This document shows positions 27,174-35,794 of a stretch of 64,000 bases of DNA, piece after piece. The notes under the pieces were generated by a model, which was not told where the DNA came from, searched no databases, and was given only the letters and a program-made list of their open reading frames with translations. This DNA comes from Verrucomicrobiota bacterium. Lineage in GTDB: Bacteria > Verrucomicrobiota > Verrucomicrobiia > CAIQCK01. Both the position numbers and the translations under genes were made by a program. The stretch covers positions 1-64,000 of the forward strand of contig JAPLTX010000055.1 of assembly GCA_026397915.1 (NCBI GenBank). The letters run 5' to 3'. Positions within the stretch are counted from its first letter, which is position 1; the number at the start of each line of letters is the position of its first letter.

Positions 27174-27223
27174 GTGAAACGTAAAACGTGATTTCAGTTC
27201 ACGTTTCACGTCTTACATTTCAC
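27174..27223. repeat. Palindromic 7-bp-period repeat between fumarase subunit genes
   Basis: The arm GTGAAACGTAAAACGTGA (27174-27191) is followed after six bases by an inverted arm (27198-27223) made of TTCACGT, TTCACGT, CTTACAT and TTCAC. Units are phased at 7 bp and the arms pair apart from one extra heptamer. It fills nearly all the space between two subunit genes of one enzyme. Confidence 0.8.
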
Positions 27224-27234
27224 CCCTAACGATC

Positions 27235-27798
27235 ATGGAAATCAAAACGCCCATCTCCGAAGACGTCATCCGCTCATTGCACGTCGGCGATCTTGTTGAG
27301 ATCACCGGCATCGTCCACACCGGCCGCGACGCGGTCCATAAATTCCTCCACGACGGCGGCACGCTGCCGGCGGACATGCGCGGCGGCGTTCTCTACCACT
27401 GTGGCCCTGTCATGATCAAAGAAGCTGGCCAGTGGGTCTGCAAAGCTGCCGGCCCGACCACCAGCGCGCGCGAGGAGCCGTATCAGGCCGAGGTCATCCA
27501 GAAACTCGGCCTCCGCGCCGTCATCGGCAAAGGCGGCATGGGCGACAAGACGCTGGCCGGGTGCAAGGAGTTCGGCTGCGTCTATCTCCATGCAGTCGGC
27601 GGCGCAGCGCAAGTTCTGGCCGAGTGCATCATGAAGGTCCGCGGCGTCTCCATGTTGGAGGAATTCGGCAGCCCCGAAGCCGTGTGGGAATTGGAAGTGG
27701 TCAAGTTCCCCTGCGTCGTCACGATGGACAGTCACGGCGACAGTCTGCACAAGGAAGTCTTTGCACGGTCGAAGGAAGCTCTGGCGAAGCTGCTGTAG
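27235..27798 (+). CDS. Class I fumarate hydratase, beta subunit
   Basis: The 187-residue beta subunit of class I fumarase/tartrate dehydratase. Signatures: ITGIVHTGRDAVHKFLHDGG at about residues 22-41, LYHCGPVM, GPTTSAREEPY and GKGGMGDKT. In single-chain fumarases this is the C-terminal domain. It must act with the alpha subunit encoded just upstream. It converges with the C_GCAxxG_C_C gene, 20 bp apart. Confidence 0.9.
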   Translation: MEIKTPISEDVIRSLHVGDLVEITGIVHTGRDAVHKFLHDGGTLPADMRGGVLYHCGPVMIKEAGQWVCKAAGPTTSAREEPYQAEVIQKLGLRAVIGKGGMGDKTLAGCKEFGCVYLHAVGGAAQVLAECIMKVRGVSMLEEFGSPEAVWELEVVKFPCVVTMDSHGDSLHKEVFARSKEALAKLL

Positions 27799-27818
27799 CG
27801 CCGGCATCCTTGCCGACG

Positions 27819-28319
27819 TTACTTGACCGGCTTGATCACAAACGTCGCGCCGAATTTCAGCAGCGTCTCAGCGACGATCTCCGCCATCGTCGCGACCAGT
27901 TCCATACAGAACTTGTGGCGATTCTCGCCGGCGAAATCTCCCTGCGGGCCGGTGAGGTGATTGCAGATGACATCCAGCGTGCCATCGGGCCGGCGTCGGC
28001 CGCCCGGGCCGAGCGGCGCGCGCTTCTCCCACTGTGCCCGGAAGTAGGCCATCGCGGAGCGCAACTTCTGTGAAACCGGCCCGGTTGGGTTCGGATCACC
28101 GAAATACTGGCCGATCACCAGCTCGCCGCCTTTGATTGCGCCGCACTCGCCGTCGCCGGTAATGCCGCCGCGCCGCAACGCCTGATAGGGCGCGCTCGGC
28201 AGGTTGAACGTCTCAGCCATGCAGATGCCGCACGAATGATGCGGCACGAGCTTGCCTTCGTAGAGCGCGAGCGCCTTCTGACGCGCCGCGGCAATCAGTT
28301 CTTTTTCGTTTCGTGACAT
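27819..28319 (-). CDS. C_GCAxxG_C_C family protein
   Basis: A 166-residue cytosolic protein with the family's Cys pattern: HHSCGICMAE near residues 27-36, then GITGDGECGAIKGGELVIGQYFG near 51-73, and a late cysteine (KFCMELV). The family is thought to bind a metal or redox cofactor but its reaction is unknown. It starts 20 bp after the transketolase stop on the same strand, so it is probably the last gene of the fpr-tkt transcription unit. Confidence 0.75.
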   Translation of the reverse strand: MSRNEKELIAAARQKALALYEGKLVPHHSCGICMAETFNLPSAPYQALRRGGITGDGECGAIKGGELVIGQYFGDPNPTGPVSQKLRSAMAYFRAQWEKRAPLGPGGRRRPDGTLDVICNHLTGPQGDFAGENRHKFCMELVATMAEIVAETLLKFGATFVIKPVK

Positions 28320-28339
28320 GGTCGTAAACCTGGTTCAAC

Positions 28340-30334
28340 TCACGCCGCCGGCAAACTCTGCGCGGCCTTGACGACACTCTCCGCGGTGATGCCCAGCGTC
28401 TTCATCACCGTGCCGCCGGGCGCGCTGAGGCCAAATCGGTTCAAGCCGACAACCTTGCCATCGAGTCCGACGTAGCGATACCAGAGATCGGGCACACCTG
28501 CTTCGATGGCAACGCGACGGCGGCAGCCCGACGGCAGCACTTCCTCGCGGTAGGCGGCCGGCTGCCGCTCGAACCGCTCGAAGCACGGCAGCGACACAAC
28601 GCGCACACCGTCGCCAAGTTGTTTGGCGGCGTCAAACGCGAGTTGCAGCTCGCTGCCGCAGGAGAGGATGATCAAATCCAGTTTGGATTTCTCCTTGAGA
28701 GCGATGTAGCCGCCGCGCAAGACGCCTTCGCGACGCTGCTGGACGGGAATCTGATTGAGCATCGGCACCGCCTGCCGCGTGAGGCTGAGCAACGTCGGGC
28801 CATTGATGCGCTCCAGCGCCGCGATAAACGCGCCCGCTGTCTCCTCCGGATCGGCCGGGCGGATCACGTCAAGGTTTGGTATCACGCGCAGGCCGCTGAC
28901 GGTCTCCACCGGCTGGTGTGTCGGGCCGTCCTCGCCGACACCGATGGAGTCGTGCGTGAAAATATAGATCACCGGCAGCGACACGAGCGACGCGAGTCGG
29001 ATCGAAGGCCGCGCGTAGTCGGCAAAGACCATGAACGTTGCTCCCGCTGGCCGGAACACGCCGTGATAGGCGATGCCGTTCAGGATGGCAGCCATGCCAT
29101 GTTCGCGAATGCCGAAGCGGATGTTGCGACCGGACGGATTCTCGCGCGTAAAATCCTTGCTCGCGGCGATGTAGTTGAGCGTGGAGCCAAACAGGTCGGC
29201 GCTGCCGCTGATCAGCAACGGCATCGCTTCCGCCAGCGGCTGGAGCAGGTCGCTGCCCGCTTTGCGCGTCGCGATCTTTGAGTCAGCCGCGAACGGCGGA
29301 ATCTTGGCAAGCAAGCCGGCAGGCACGGTGTTATTGAGACCGCTGTCAAGCAGCGCCGCCAGCGACGGGTTCGCCGCGCGCCACGCGTGGTAGATGACGT
29401 TCCATTTCTCGCCGTTTGCGGCGAGTTTCTTCTTGTGTGCGGCGAAATAGGCGCGCACGTCGTCGGAAACGTAAAAGTGCTCGTCGGGCAGGCCGAGACC
29501 TTTGCGCGCGGCGTCGGCGAATTTCGCGCCGCCTTCGCCGTGGGCTTTGCTGGTGCCGGCAACTTCGGGGATGCCTTTGCCAATGAGCGTCCTGGCGATG
29601 ATGAACTGCGGCTTGCCGCTGGTGGCGTTCTTTGCCTTCGTCAGTGCGTCCACAAATGCGACGATGTCGTGGCCGTTGATGGTCTGCACGTCGAAGCCGT
29701 AAGCCTCGTAGCGCAGCGCCGCGTTCTCACTCTGCGTGGCCTTGGCCATCGCATCGAGCGTGACGTCGTTGGAATCGTAAATGAGGATCAGGTTGTCCAA
29801 GCCGAAATGGCCCGCGAACGCCGAGGCTTCCGCTGCGACGCCTTCCTGCAAACAACCGTCGCCAGCGAGGCAGATGACGTGGTGATCGAGGATGGTATGC
29901 GCCGGCGTGTTGAACTTCGCCGCGGCCATCTTGCTGGCAACGGCCATGCCGACGGCGTTGCCGACGCCTTGGCCGAGCGGCCCGCTCGTGGCCTCGACAC
30001 CGGGCGTTTCGCGGAACTCCGGATGACCCGGCGTTCGGCTGTGAAGTTGGCGGAAGTTCTTGACCTCTTGCAGCGGCAGGTCGTAGCCAGAAAGATGGAG
30101 CCAGGAGTAGAGGAACATGCTGCCGTGGCCCGCCGAAAGCACGAAGCGGTCGCGGTTGATCCACTTCGGCTGGTCGGGGTTGTGTTGGAGCGCGTAACCG
30201 TAGAGGCCGGCGCCGATTTCAGCGCAGCCGAGCGGCAGGCCGAGGTGGCCGGAGTTGCAGGCGTGCACAGCGTCAATGGCCAGCCCGCGTGCCTGCGTTG
30301 CGGCGCGAGAGAGGATGTCAATTGGTATAGTCAT
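28340..30334 (-). CDS. tkt: Transketolase
   Basis: Thiamine-diphosphate enzyme moving two-carbon units in the pentose phosphate pathway; 664 residues, full length. The thiamine-binding motif GDGCLQEG...DSND lies near residues 155-190. HGSMFLYSWLHLSGYD, GPLGQGVGNAVGMA and the C-terminal half with RNIRFGIREHGMAAI and THDSIGVGEDGPTHQP are diagnostic. It is followed at 20 bp by the C_GCAxxG_C_C gene and preceded at 75 bp by the ferredoxin-NADP reductase gene. Confidence 0.96.
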   Translation of the reverse strand: MTIPIDILSRAATQARGLAIDAVHACNSGHLGLPLGCAEIGAGLYGYALQHNPDQPKWINRDRFVLSAGHGSMFLYSWLHLSGYDLPLQEVKNFRQLHSRTPGHPEFRETPGVEATSGPLGQGVGNAVGMAVASKMAAAKFNTPAHTILDHHVICLAGDGCLQEGVAAEASAFAGHFGLDNLILIYDSNDVTLDAMAKATQSENAALRYEAYGFDVQTINGHDIVAFVDALTKAKNATSGKPQFIIARTLIGKGIPEVAGTSKAHGEGGAKFADAARKGLGLPDEHFYVSDDVRAYFAAHKKKLAANGEKWNVIYHAWRAANPSLAALLDSGLNNTVPAGLLAKIPPFAADSKIATRKAGSDLLQPLAEAMPLLISGSADLFGSTLNYIAASKDFTRENPSGRNIRFGIREHGMAAILNGIAYHGVFRPAGATFMVFADYARPSIRLASLVSLPVIYIFTHDSIGVGEDGPTHQPVETVSGLRVIPNLDVIRPADPEETAGAFIAALERINGPTLLSLTRQAVPMLNQIPVQQRREGVLRGGYIALKEKSKLDLIILSCGSELQLAFDAAKQLGDGVRVVSLPCFERFERQPAAYREEVLPSGCRRRVAIEAGVPDLWYRYVGLDGKVVGLNRFGLSAPGGTVMKTLGITAESVVKAAQSLPAA

Positions 30335-30409
30335 GGTGTTGAGGCTGGCATGGTAGGATTCGGCGTCGCGAAGTCAAGCCAGCGGACCGTTTGCGGCAGC
30401 CGCTCCCTT

Positions 30410-31240
30410 CTACCAGTATTTCTCTGCGTGAACCTGGCCGGGCTTCTGGGGACTGTGCTCGATAAAGCCCTCTCCAGCGAGGAGCGAAGTGACAGATTCG
30501 ATCATGGCTGGGTTGCCACAGAGAAAAATGTGAGTGTTCTCAGGGGTTGGGTGAAACCCCCAAGCCGTTCTTATAGCGCCGCCAGTCCAGAGGTCCTGAA
30601 CGAAACCCGTGGGGCCTTTCCAAGGGGCGAGTTCGCCCTGCGGCCCATTGATAATGGGCAAATAGGCAAAGTTCCGGCAGAGACGCTGAAGGGTAAAAAG
30701 CTCGGTGCGGTAGCCAAGATCCCAGGAGTGGTAGGCGCCGTGCAACACGGCAAACTTCCTGGGTTTATCCGCCTCCAGATACGTCCGGAGCATGCTCATG
30801 TAAGGTGCGAGACCCGTGCCGGTGGCAATGAAAACCACGTGCTTGTCCTCCGGCACGTCCTTCAGTGTGAACATTCCCGTGGGTTTTGGCGACAGCCATA
30901 AGCGATCCCCAAGTTCCAGCGCGAACAGTCTTGGCGTAAGGGCGCCAGAACGCACCAGCGAAATGTAGAATTCCAGAAACTCCTTCTCGATGGAGGATGA
31001 AGCAATGGAGTAAGCGCGTCGGATGAGTTTCTGCGGGTCAGGCGCCTGCGCCTCGGCCTCGGCCCCTTCACACCGCTTGGCCAACCCCGGCAGCGCCAAC
31101 ACGCTGAACTGCCCCGGAGTGAATTCCGGCAGCGCCCAGCCTGCCGGGGACACTCTTAGGATCAGCAGGCCCGGACTGACTTCGGTCCTCTGTGTCACTC
31201 GCGCGTTCAAGGTTGCTTCAAGCATGAATAATCTCGCCAT
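30410..31240 (-). CDS. fpr: Ferredoxin/flavodoxin-NADP reductase-like flavoprotein
   Basis: FAD-dependent reductase of the FNR superfamily, about 276 residues. The FAD site RRAYSIASS lies near residues 80-88 and the pyridine-nucleotide site FIATGTGLAPYMSMLR near 145-160. The C-terminus HAEKYW is typical of bacterial Fpr proteins. It would shuttle electrons between NADPH and ferredoxin or flavodoxin. ATG 31240 and ATG 31225 are both possible starts. It is divergent from the next gene across about 150 bp. Confidence 0.88.
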   Translation of the reverse strand: MARLFMLEATLNARVTQRTEVSPGLLILRVSPAGWALPEFTPGQFSVLALPGLAKRCEGAEAEAQAPDPQKLIRRAYSIASSSIEKEFLEFYISLVRSGALTPRLFALELGDRLWLSPKPTGMFTLKDVPEDKHVVFIATGTGLAPYMSMLRTYLEADKPRKFAVLHGAYHSWDLGYRTELFTLQRLCRNFAYLPIINGPQGELAPWKGPTGFVQDLWTGGAIRTAWGFHPTPENTHIFLCGNPAMIESVTSLLAGEGFIEHSPQKPGQVHAEKYW

Positions 31241-31389
31241 CTTCCTAGCCGATAGCACGACATAGCACAAACAAGTTTTGCGTTTGGGCTGGCGCGTCGT
31301 TTCGGTGCGGCAAGAATGCCCTGCCCGTGGCCATCGCGCCGCGCAAATAACCTTTGCCTCACGGGCCGCGCTTCGCGCAGAATGTGCGC

Positions 31390-32265
31390 GTGAGGCTAAT
31401 CATCCTTGCAGTCATGTTGGCGGCGACCGCGACAGTGTGTGCACAGTCGTCGGTGATGGAAAAACAACTCCTCTTCGGTGGCGCGTCGGCCAAAGGCTGG
31501 TCACCGGCCGAATCCACCGTCGAAGTTTCCACAGCGCGACTGAAAGTGGGGCCGGCCGCCCTGCACTGGCACGTCACCGTGGATTACTACGCTGGCGAGA
31601 AGAACTATCCCATTGGCTGGCCGCGCTTCAGCCGCGCCATCCCCGAAGGCCCGCAGCGCGACTGGTCGGCATGGGACTACCTGCACGCCTGGATTTACAC
31701 CGACACGACGCGCGCGGCGTTGCCGAAGGAAGCGGTTGGCCTTGGCATCCAGGCACCGGACAAAGCGACGACGTTCCACCGGCCGCTGGCGGAATTGAAG
31801 AAAGGCAAGTGGGTTGAGATCACGGTGCCGGTGTCGGCGCTGCCGCAGCCCGGCGATGTGCGGAACATCCAGTTCCACATCGCCGAGTCGAACTACAAGC
31901 ACGCGGACCAGCTCGACCTGTTCATTGACGATCTCGCGCTGCTACGCTACGCGCAGCCGACGATCTTGGATTTCGCAGCGGAAACGGCGGTGATGTTCGC
32001 CGGCGCGCGGGTGCTGCCGGTAAACTTCAAGCTTGTGGGCGTCCAGCCCGGCCAGCGCGCAGAGTTGGTGTGTGAGCTTCGCCGGGACGGCCAGACCGTC
32101 GCCCAAGCCACTGCCTCCGCCGAGCGCGGCCCCCAGCGCATCGCGCTCGATCTTGGCGGCAAGAAATTGCCACTGGGCGACTACGAACTGGCCGCACGCG
32201 TTGCCGGCAATCTGCAACCAGCCACAGCCAAAGTCCGCCTCGTCGAATCGCCGTGGAGGAAATGA
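31390..32265 (+). CDS. Exported hypothetical beta-rich protein upstream of DUF4091 gene
   Basis: About 291 residues. A signal peptide (RLIILAVMLAATATVCA) follows GTG 31390, chosen over upstream candidates because it begins the n-region. The mature part resembles a carbohydrate-binding jelly-roll (VGPAALHWHVTVDYYAGEK, WSAWDYLHAWIYTD, LDLFIDDLALLRY), followed by an Ig-like segment. No family is firm. Its stop codon overlaps the extended start of the DUF4091 gene, so the two are probably one functional unit in glycan processing. Confidence 0.65.
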   Translation: MRLIILAVMLAATATVCAQSSVMEKQLLFGGASAKGWSPAESTVEVSTARLKVGPAALHWHVTVDYYAGEKNYPIGWPRFSRAIPEGPQRDWSAWDYLHAWIYTDTTRAALPKEAVGLGIQAPDKATTFHRPLAELKKGKWVEITVPVSALPQPGDVRNIQFHIAESNYKHADQLDLFIDDLALLRYAQPTILDFAAETAVMFAGARVLPVNFKLVGVQPGQRAELVCELRRDGQTVAQATASAERGPQRIALDLGGKKLPLGDYELAARVAGNLQPATAKVRLVESPWRK

Positions 32266-32267
32266 TC

Positions 32268-34550
32268 ATGCGCATTACGCATTACGCTTTACGCTTTGCC
32301 CCTACCCTCGCTCTCGCCATCACCGCCCACGCCGCGCCGTTGCTCTACGACATGGGCACGGAGAAATCCGAAGTCTGGAGTAGTTTTACGCAGGTCACGC
32401 CCAAGAGCGATGGCTGGCAGGCCAAGGACGGTCTTACCGCGTCGGCGCGTGCCTACCGCGAGATGGTCGAGGACAAGAGGCGTGGCCGTGAGGAACAGCC
32501 GCCGATCTGGACCAACCCGATCACCGAGGACGCCGTCATCGGTGAAACTGCGAACTCGTTCCTCATCAATGCGCCGCCGGGCGACTACAACCTCTACATC
32601 GTCTGCGGCACAAGCGATTCAAAGTATCGCGCGCAGTTCTTCGACTTCACCGTCCAGGTTGGCAAGCAGACGCAGCGCGTGCAGATCGAAGGCTGCTACC
32701 AGTTTCGCACGTTGCGGTTTCGCACCATCGCCGGCAAGGAACCGCTCGCCATCAAGTTCGCGCCGCGCAGCAAGTGGGTCGTCAACGCCATCATGGCATG
32801 GACCGATGCCGACGCGCCGCGCGTCGAGAAGGAGATCATCGCACCGTTCGAGGAATGGACCTTCCGCATGCCGCCGGAGCAATGGGCGAAGTGGAAGCAG
32901 GAGCCAGAACCACCGACCGGGCCAATGCCGAAACTAGGCCCTGCGGACGAGAAGCGCGGCTTCGCCGTCTGGTCGCGGCACTATCTGGAGTGCATCTATC
33001 CGCACACCAACCCGCGCGTCGAAGATCTCAACCCCGAACTGCGCGCGTTCGCGACGCCGGGTGAGTTCGAGCCGGTGAACTTTATCGTCCGGCCGTTACG
33101 CGACCTTGCCAACGCCAAGGTCAGCGTTAGCGCCATCGGCCCCGTGCCTGCGAAGAACATCGAGGTGCGTCGCGTCCGCTACATGCTCGCGCGACCAAAC
33201 TACACGGTGCTCCATCGCTGCCGCGTCGTGCCCGACGTGTTGGAGCGGTTCGAAGGCGGCGACCTCAAGGCCGGCGAGAACGCGCGTTTCTGGCTGACCA
33301 TCCGCGTGCCCGACAGCGCGCCGGCGGGCGAGTATCGCGGCAACGTCACGTTCACTTGCGCTGACGGCAAGGCCGTCGTGCCGGTCAAGCTGCGCGTGCT
33401 GCCATTCAAACTGCGTGAGGACCCAACGAAGATTTTTGGCATCTACTATCACCATCCGCTCGACCGTGCCGCCGAGGCGAAAGACGACGTTTCGCGCGAG
33501 TATTGGCGGCGCAAGGCTGATCTGGAGCACGCCGACATGGTCGCCCACGGCACGCGCAACGTGGTGCTCTCACTCTGGTGCCCCGCCGCCGACAAGGACG
33601 GGAAGTTCGACTTGAAGTGGGACACGCTCGCCGAGAAGGTCGCGATGTGGAAGAAGCACGGCTTCGTCGGGCCGATGGTCATGGGCATCAACAGCGGCGG
33701 CGTTTACGCCAAATACACGAAGGACTATCCCGGCTCGCACCTGCATGGCGTGAAGGACCCGCCGGAGGAGTTCAGCCGCGAGATAACGGCGATGGTCCGC
33801 GCCATCGAGGCCGGCCGGAAGGAGCGCGGCTGGCCGGAGTTCCTCTATTATCCGGTGGACGAGCCGGGCACGGACCCGGCATCGGTGAACTTCATGGTGA
33901 AGGTGCTGAAGGCATGCAAAGCGGCCGGCGTGCGGACCTACGTGACCGCCGACCCGACGCACGAGCAGTTCGAGCCGATGCGACCGTTCATTGACGTGTG
34001 GAGCACTCAACCGTTTGCGCCGGACCGCGAGACGATTCTCGCCGATATGAAGGCGCGGAAGGTGGAGTATTGGTGCTACCCCAACCACGTCAACGGCGAG
34101 AACGACCACACGCCGGTGACGGGCGCGCGTATGACCTACGGCTTCGGTTTCTGGCGCAGCGGATTCCTCACTCTCAACCCGTGGATTTACCAAGCCAGCG
34201 GCGGCGACCCCTTCAACTATCTGGACAGCTCCTCGATGGACTTCTTCAACCGCAGCGAGCAGGACGGCGCGCCGATCCCGGTGGCGATGTGGGAGGCGTA
34301 TCGCGAAGGCTATGATGACTACCGCTACATCTACACGCTGGAGCAACTCATCGCCGAGGCGAAGAAGAGCGGCAAGTCGGCAGCGCAGGAGGCGGCGGCG
34401 AAGGCGGAGCAGGAACTGAAGTCCGTCTGGGATGCCATCCGCGTGCAGTTGAAATACAAGCACGACGATCTCTGGTCGCCGGCAGAGTTCGATGTTTATC
34501 GCTGGATCGTGGCGCGGCAGATTCTCGCCGTGCAAAACGCGCTACGCTGA
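32268..34550 (+). CDS. DUF4091 (GH123-like) exported glycoside hydrolase
   Basis: About 760 residues. After a signal peptide, residues 25-170 form a beta-sandwich, then a second beta domain, then a TIM-barrel-like region with the DUF4091 core: FLYYPVDEPGTD (acidic Asp-Glu pair as in GH123), FIDVWSTQPFAP, EYWCYPNHVNGEN and AMWEAYREGYDDYRYIYTL. GH123 members are beta-N-acetylgalactosaminidases, but DUF4091 specificities vary. GGAGGA lies 6 bp before ATG 32268, deciding the start. The first codons lie in a heptamer repeat. Confidence 0.82.
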   Translation: MRITHYALRFAPTLALAITAHAAPLLYDMGTEKSEVWSSFTQVTPKSDGWQAKDGLTASARAYREMVEDKRRGREEQPPIWTNPITEDAVIGETANSFLINAPPGDYNLYIVCGTSDSKYRAQFFDFTVQVGKQTQRVQIEGCYQFRTLRFRTIAGKEPLAIKFAPRSKWVVNAIMAWTDADAPRVEKEIIAPFEEWTFRMPPEQWAKWKQEPEPPTGPMPKLGPADEKRGFAVWSRHYLECIYPHTNPRVEDLNPELRAFATPGEFEPVNFIVRPLRDLANAKVSVSAIGPVPAKNIEVRRVRYMLARPNYTVLHRCRVVPDVLERFEGGDLKAGENARFWLTIRVPDSAPAGEYRGNVTFTCADGKAVVPVKLRVLPFKLREDPTKIFGIYYHHPLDRAAEAKDDVSREYWRRKADLEHADMVAHGTRNVVLSLWCPAADKDGKFDLKWDTLAEKVAMWKKHGFVGPMVMGINSGGVYAKYTKDYPGSHLHGVKDPPEEFSREITAMVRAIEAGRKERGWPEFLYYPVDEPGTDPASVNFMVKVLKACKAAGVRTYVTADPTHEQFEPMRPFIDVWSTQPFAPDRETILADMKARKVEYWCYPNHVNGENDHTPVTGARMTYGFGFWRSGFLTLNPWIYQASGGDPFNYLDSSSMDFFNRSEQDGAPIPVAMWEAYREGYDDYRYIYTLEQLIAEAKKSGKSAAQEAAAKAEQELKSVWDAIRVQLKYKHDDLWSPAEFDVYRWIVARQILAVQNALR
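32270..32297 (+). repeat. 7-bp-period repeat encoding the start of a signal peptide
   Basis: Four heptamers GCGCATT, ACGCATT, ACGCTTT and ACGCTTT begin inside the start codon of the DUF4091 gene and encode RITHYALRF, the n-region of its signal peptide. Confidence 0.7.
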
Positions 34551-34643
34551 AATCAACTCACCCGGTCGCCAATAACGCGGGTGGCGGATGCGTTGTAGCG
34601 ATGACGCGCAAAGCACGCTGACAAACCCATCTTGAGAACAACT

Positions 34644-35579
34644 ATGAAGACAACCCGCCGCTTGCTCATCCGCCTGGCTGCGCTACTCTCTCTGCTTGCC
34701 GTGACAACCGATGCTCAACAACCTCCGCGACACCGGCCCCAAGGGCCGCCGCCGTTGCCTGAAGGCGTGCGCGCGTTGCGCGACATCGAGTATGTCTCCG
34801 GCGGTGGCAAGGCCCAGTCGCTCGACCTTTACCTCCCGAAGAGCGACCGGCCGCTGCCGCTGATCATCTGGGTTCATGGTGGAGCGTTTCGCGCGGGTGA
34901 CAAGGCGCAATGTCCCGCGATGGCTCTCACCCGTCGTGGTTACGCCGCCGCGAGCCTCAACTACCGGCTCAGCGGGCAGGCGATCTTTCCGGCCGCTATC
35001 GAAGACTGCAAGGCCGCCGTCCGCTGGCTGCGCGCGCACGCCAAGGAATACAACCTCGATCCCGATCACTTCGGCGCGTGGGGTTCGTCGGCCGGCGGTC
35101 ATCTCGTCGCACTGCTCGGCACCAGCGGCGGCGTAAAAACTCTTGAAGGTAGCGGTGGCAATCTTGAGTTCAGCAGCCGCGTGCAGGCTGTCTGTGACTG
35201 GTTTGGACCGACGGATTTCCTGCAAATGGAGGCGCACGCGCTGACGCCGGGCAAGCCGTTCAGCCACGACGCGGCTGATTCGCCCGAGTCGCTGTTCATC
35301 GGCGGCGCGATTCAGGAAAACAAGGAGAAGGCCCAGCGCGCCAACCCGATCACCTACGCCACGCCCGACGACCCGCCGTTCCTCATCATGCACGGTGACC
35401 GCGACCCACTGGTGCCGCATCACCAGAGCGAACTGCTCGCAGCCGCGCTGAAAAAAGCCGGCGTCGAAGTCACGTTCCACACGGTAAAGGACGCCGGCCA
35501 CGGCTTCGGCGGGCCGGAGATCATGCGGATGGTCGAAGAGTTCTTCGACAAGCACCTGAAGAAATCCGCCGCGCCATAA
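34644..35579 (+). CDS. Exported alpha/beta hydrolase (BD-FAE/esterase-lipase type)
   Basis: A 311-residue esterase-like protein with a signal peptide (MKTTRRLLIRLAALLSLLAV). The oxyanion motif HGGAF is near residue 77, the nucleophile elbow GSSAGG near 152, a candidate acid in HGDRDPLVP near 252 and the histidine in DAGHGF near 286. This is the hormone-sensitive-lipase/BD-FAE type often deacetylating plant polysaccharides. ATG 34644 is preferred over an upstream TTG. It lies about 90 bp after the DUF4091 gene. Confidence 0.85.
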   Translation: MKTTRRLLIRLAALLSLLAVTTDAQQPPRHRPQGPPPLPEGVRALRDIEYVSGGGKAQSLDLYLPKSDRPLPLIIWVHGGAFRAGDKAQCPAMALTRRGYAAASLNYRLSGQAIFPAAIEDCKAAVRWLRAHAKEYNLDPDHFGAWGSSAGGHLVALLGTSGGVKTLEGSGGNLEFSSRVQAVCDWFGPTDFLQMEAHALTPGKPFSHDAADSPESLFIGGAIQENKEKAQRANPITYATPDDPPFLIMHGDRDPLVPHHQSELLAAALKKAGVEVTFHTVKDAGHGFGGPEIMRMVEEFFDKHLKKSAAP

Positions 35580-35794
35580 ACCCGCGCAGGATTTCGCGCG
35601 CCAATTTCTTCTCCGCGTCCTTCGGTCCGGACGCTGTATTTCCATCGGCTTTCCCGCTTGCCCACCGTCCGCGTCAGAAGATCTGGGAGAGTTTGGTTGA
35701 GGGATGAGAGCGACTCGCGATTCGCGGCGAGAGGATATTGCGCTTGTATTGGCGAAACCCGCTGTGCAGGCTGCCGGCAGGTGATGGTGGATTT

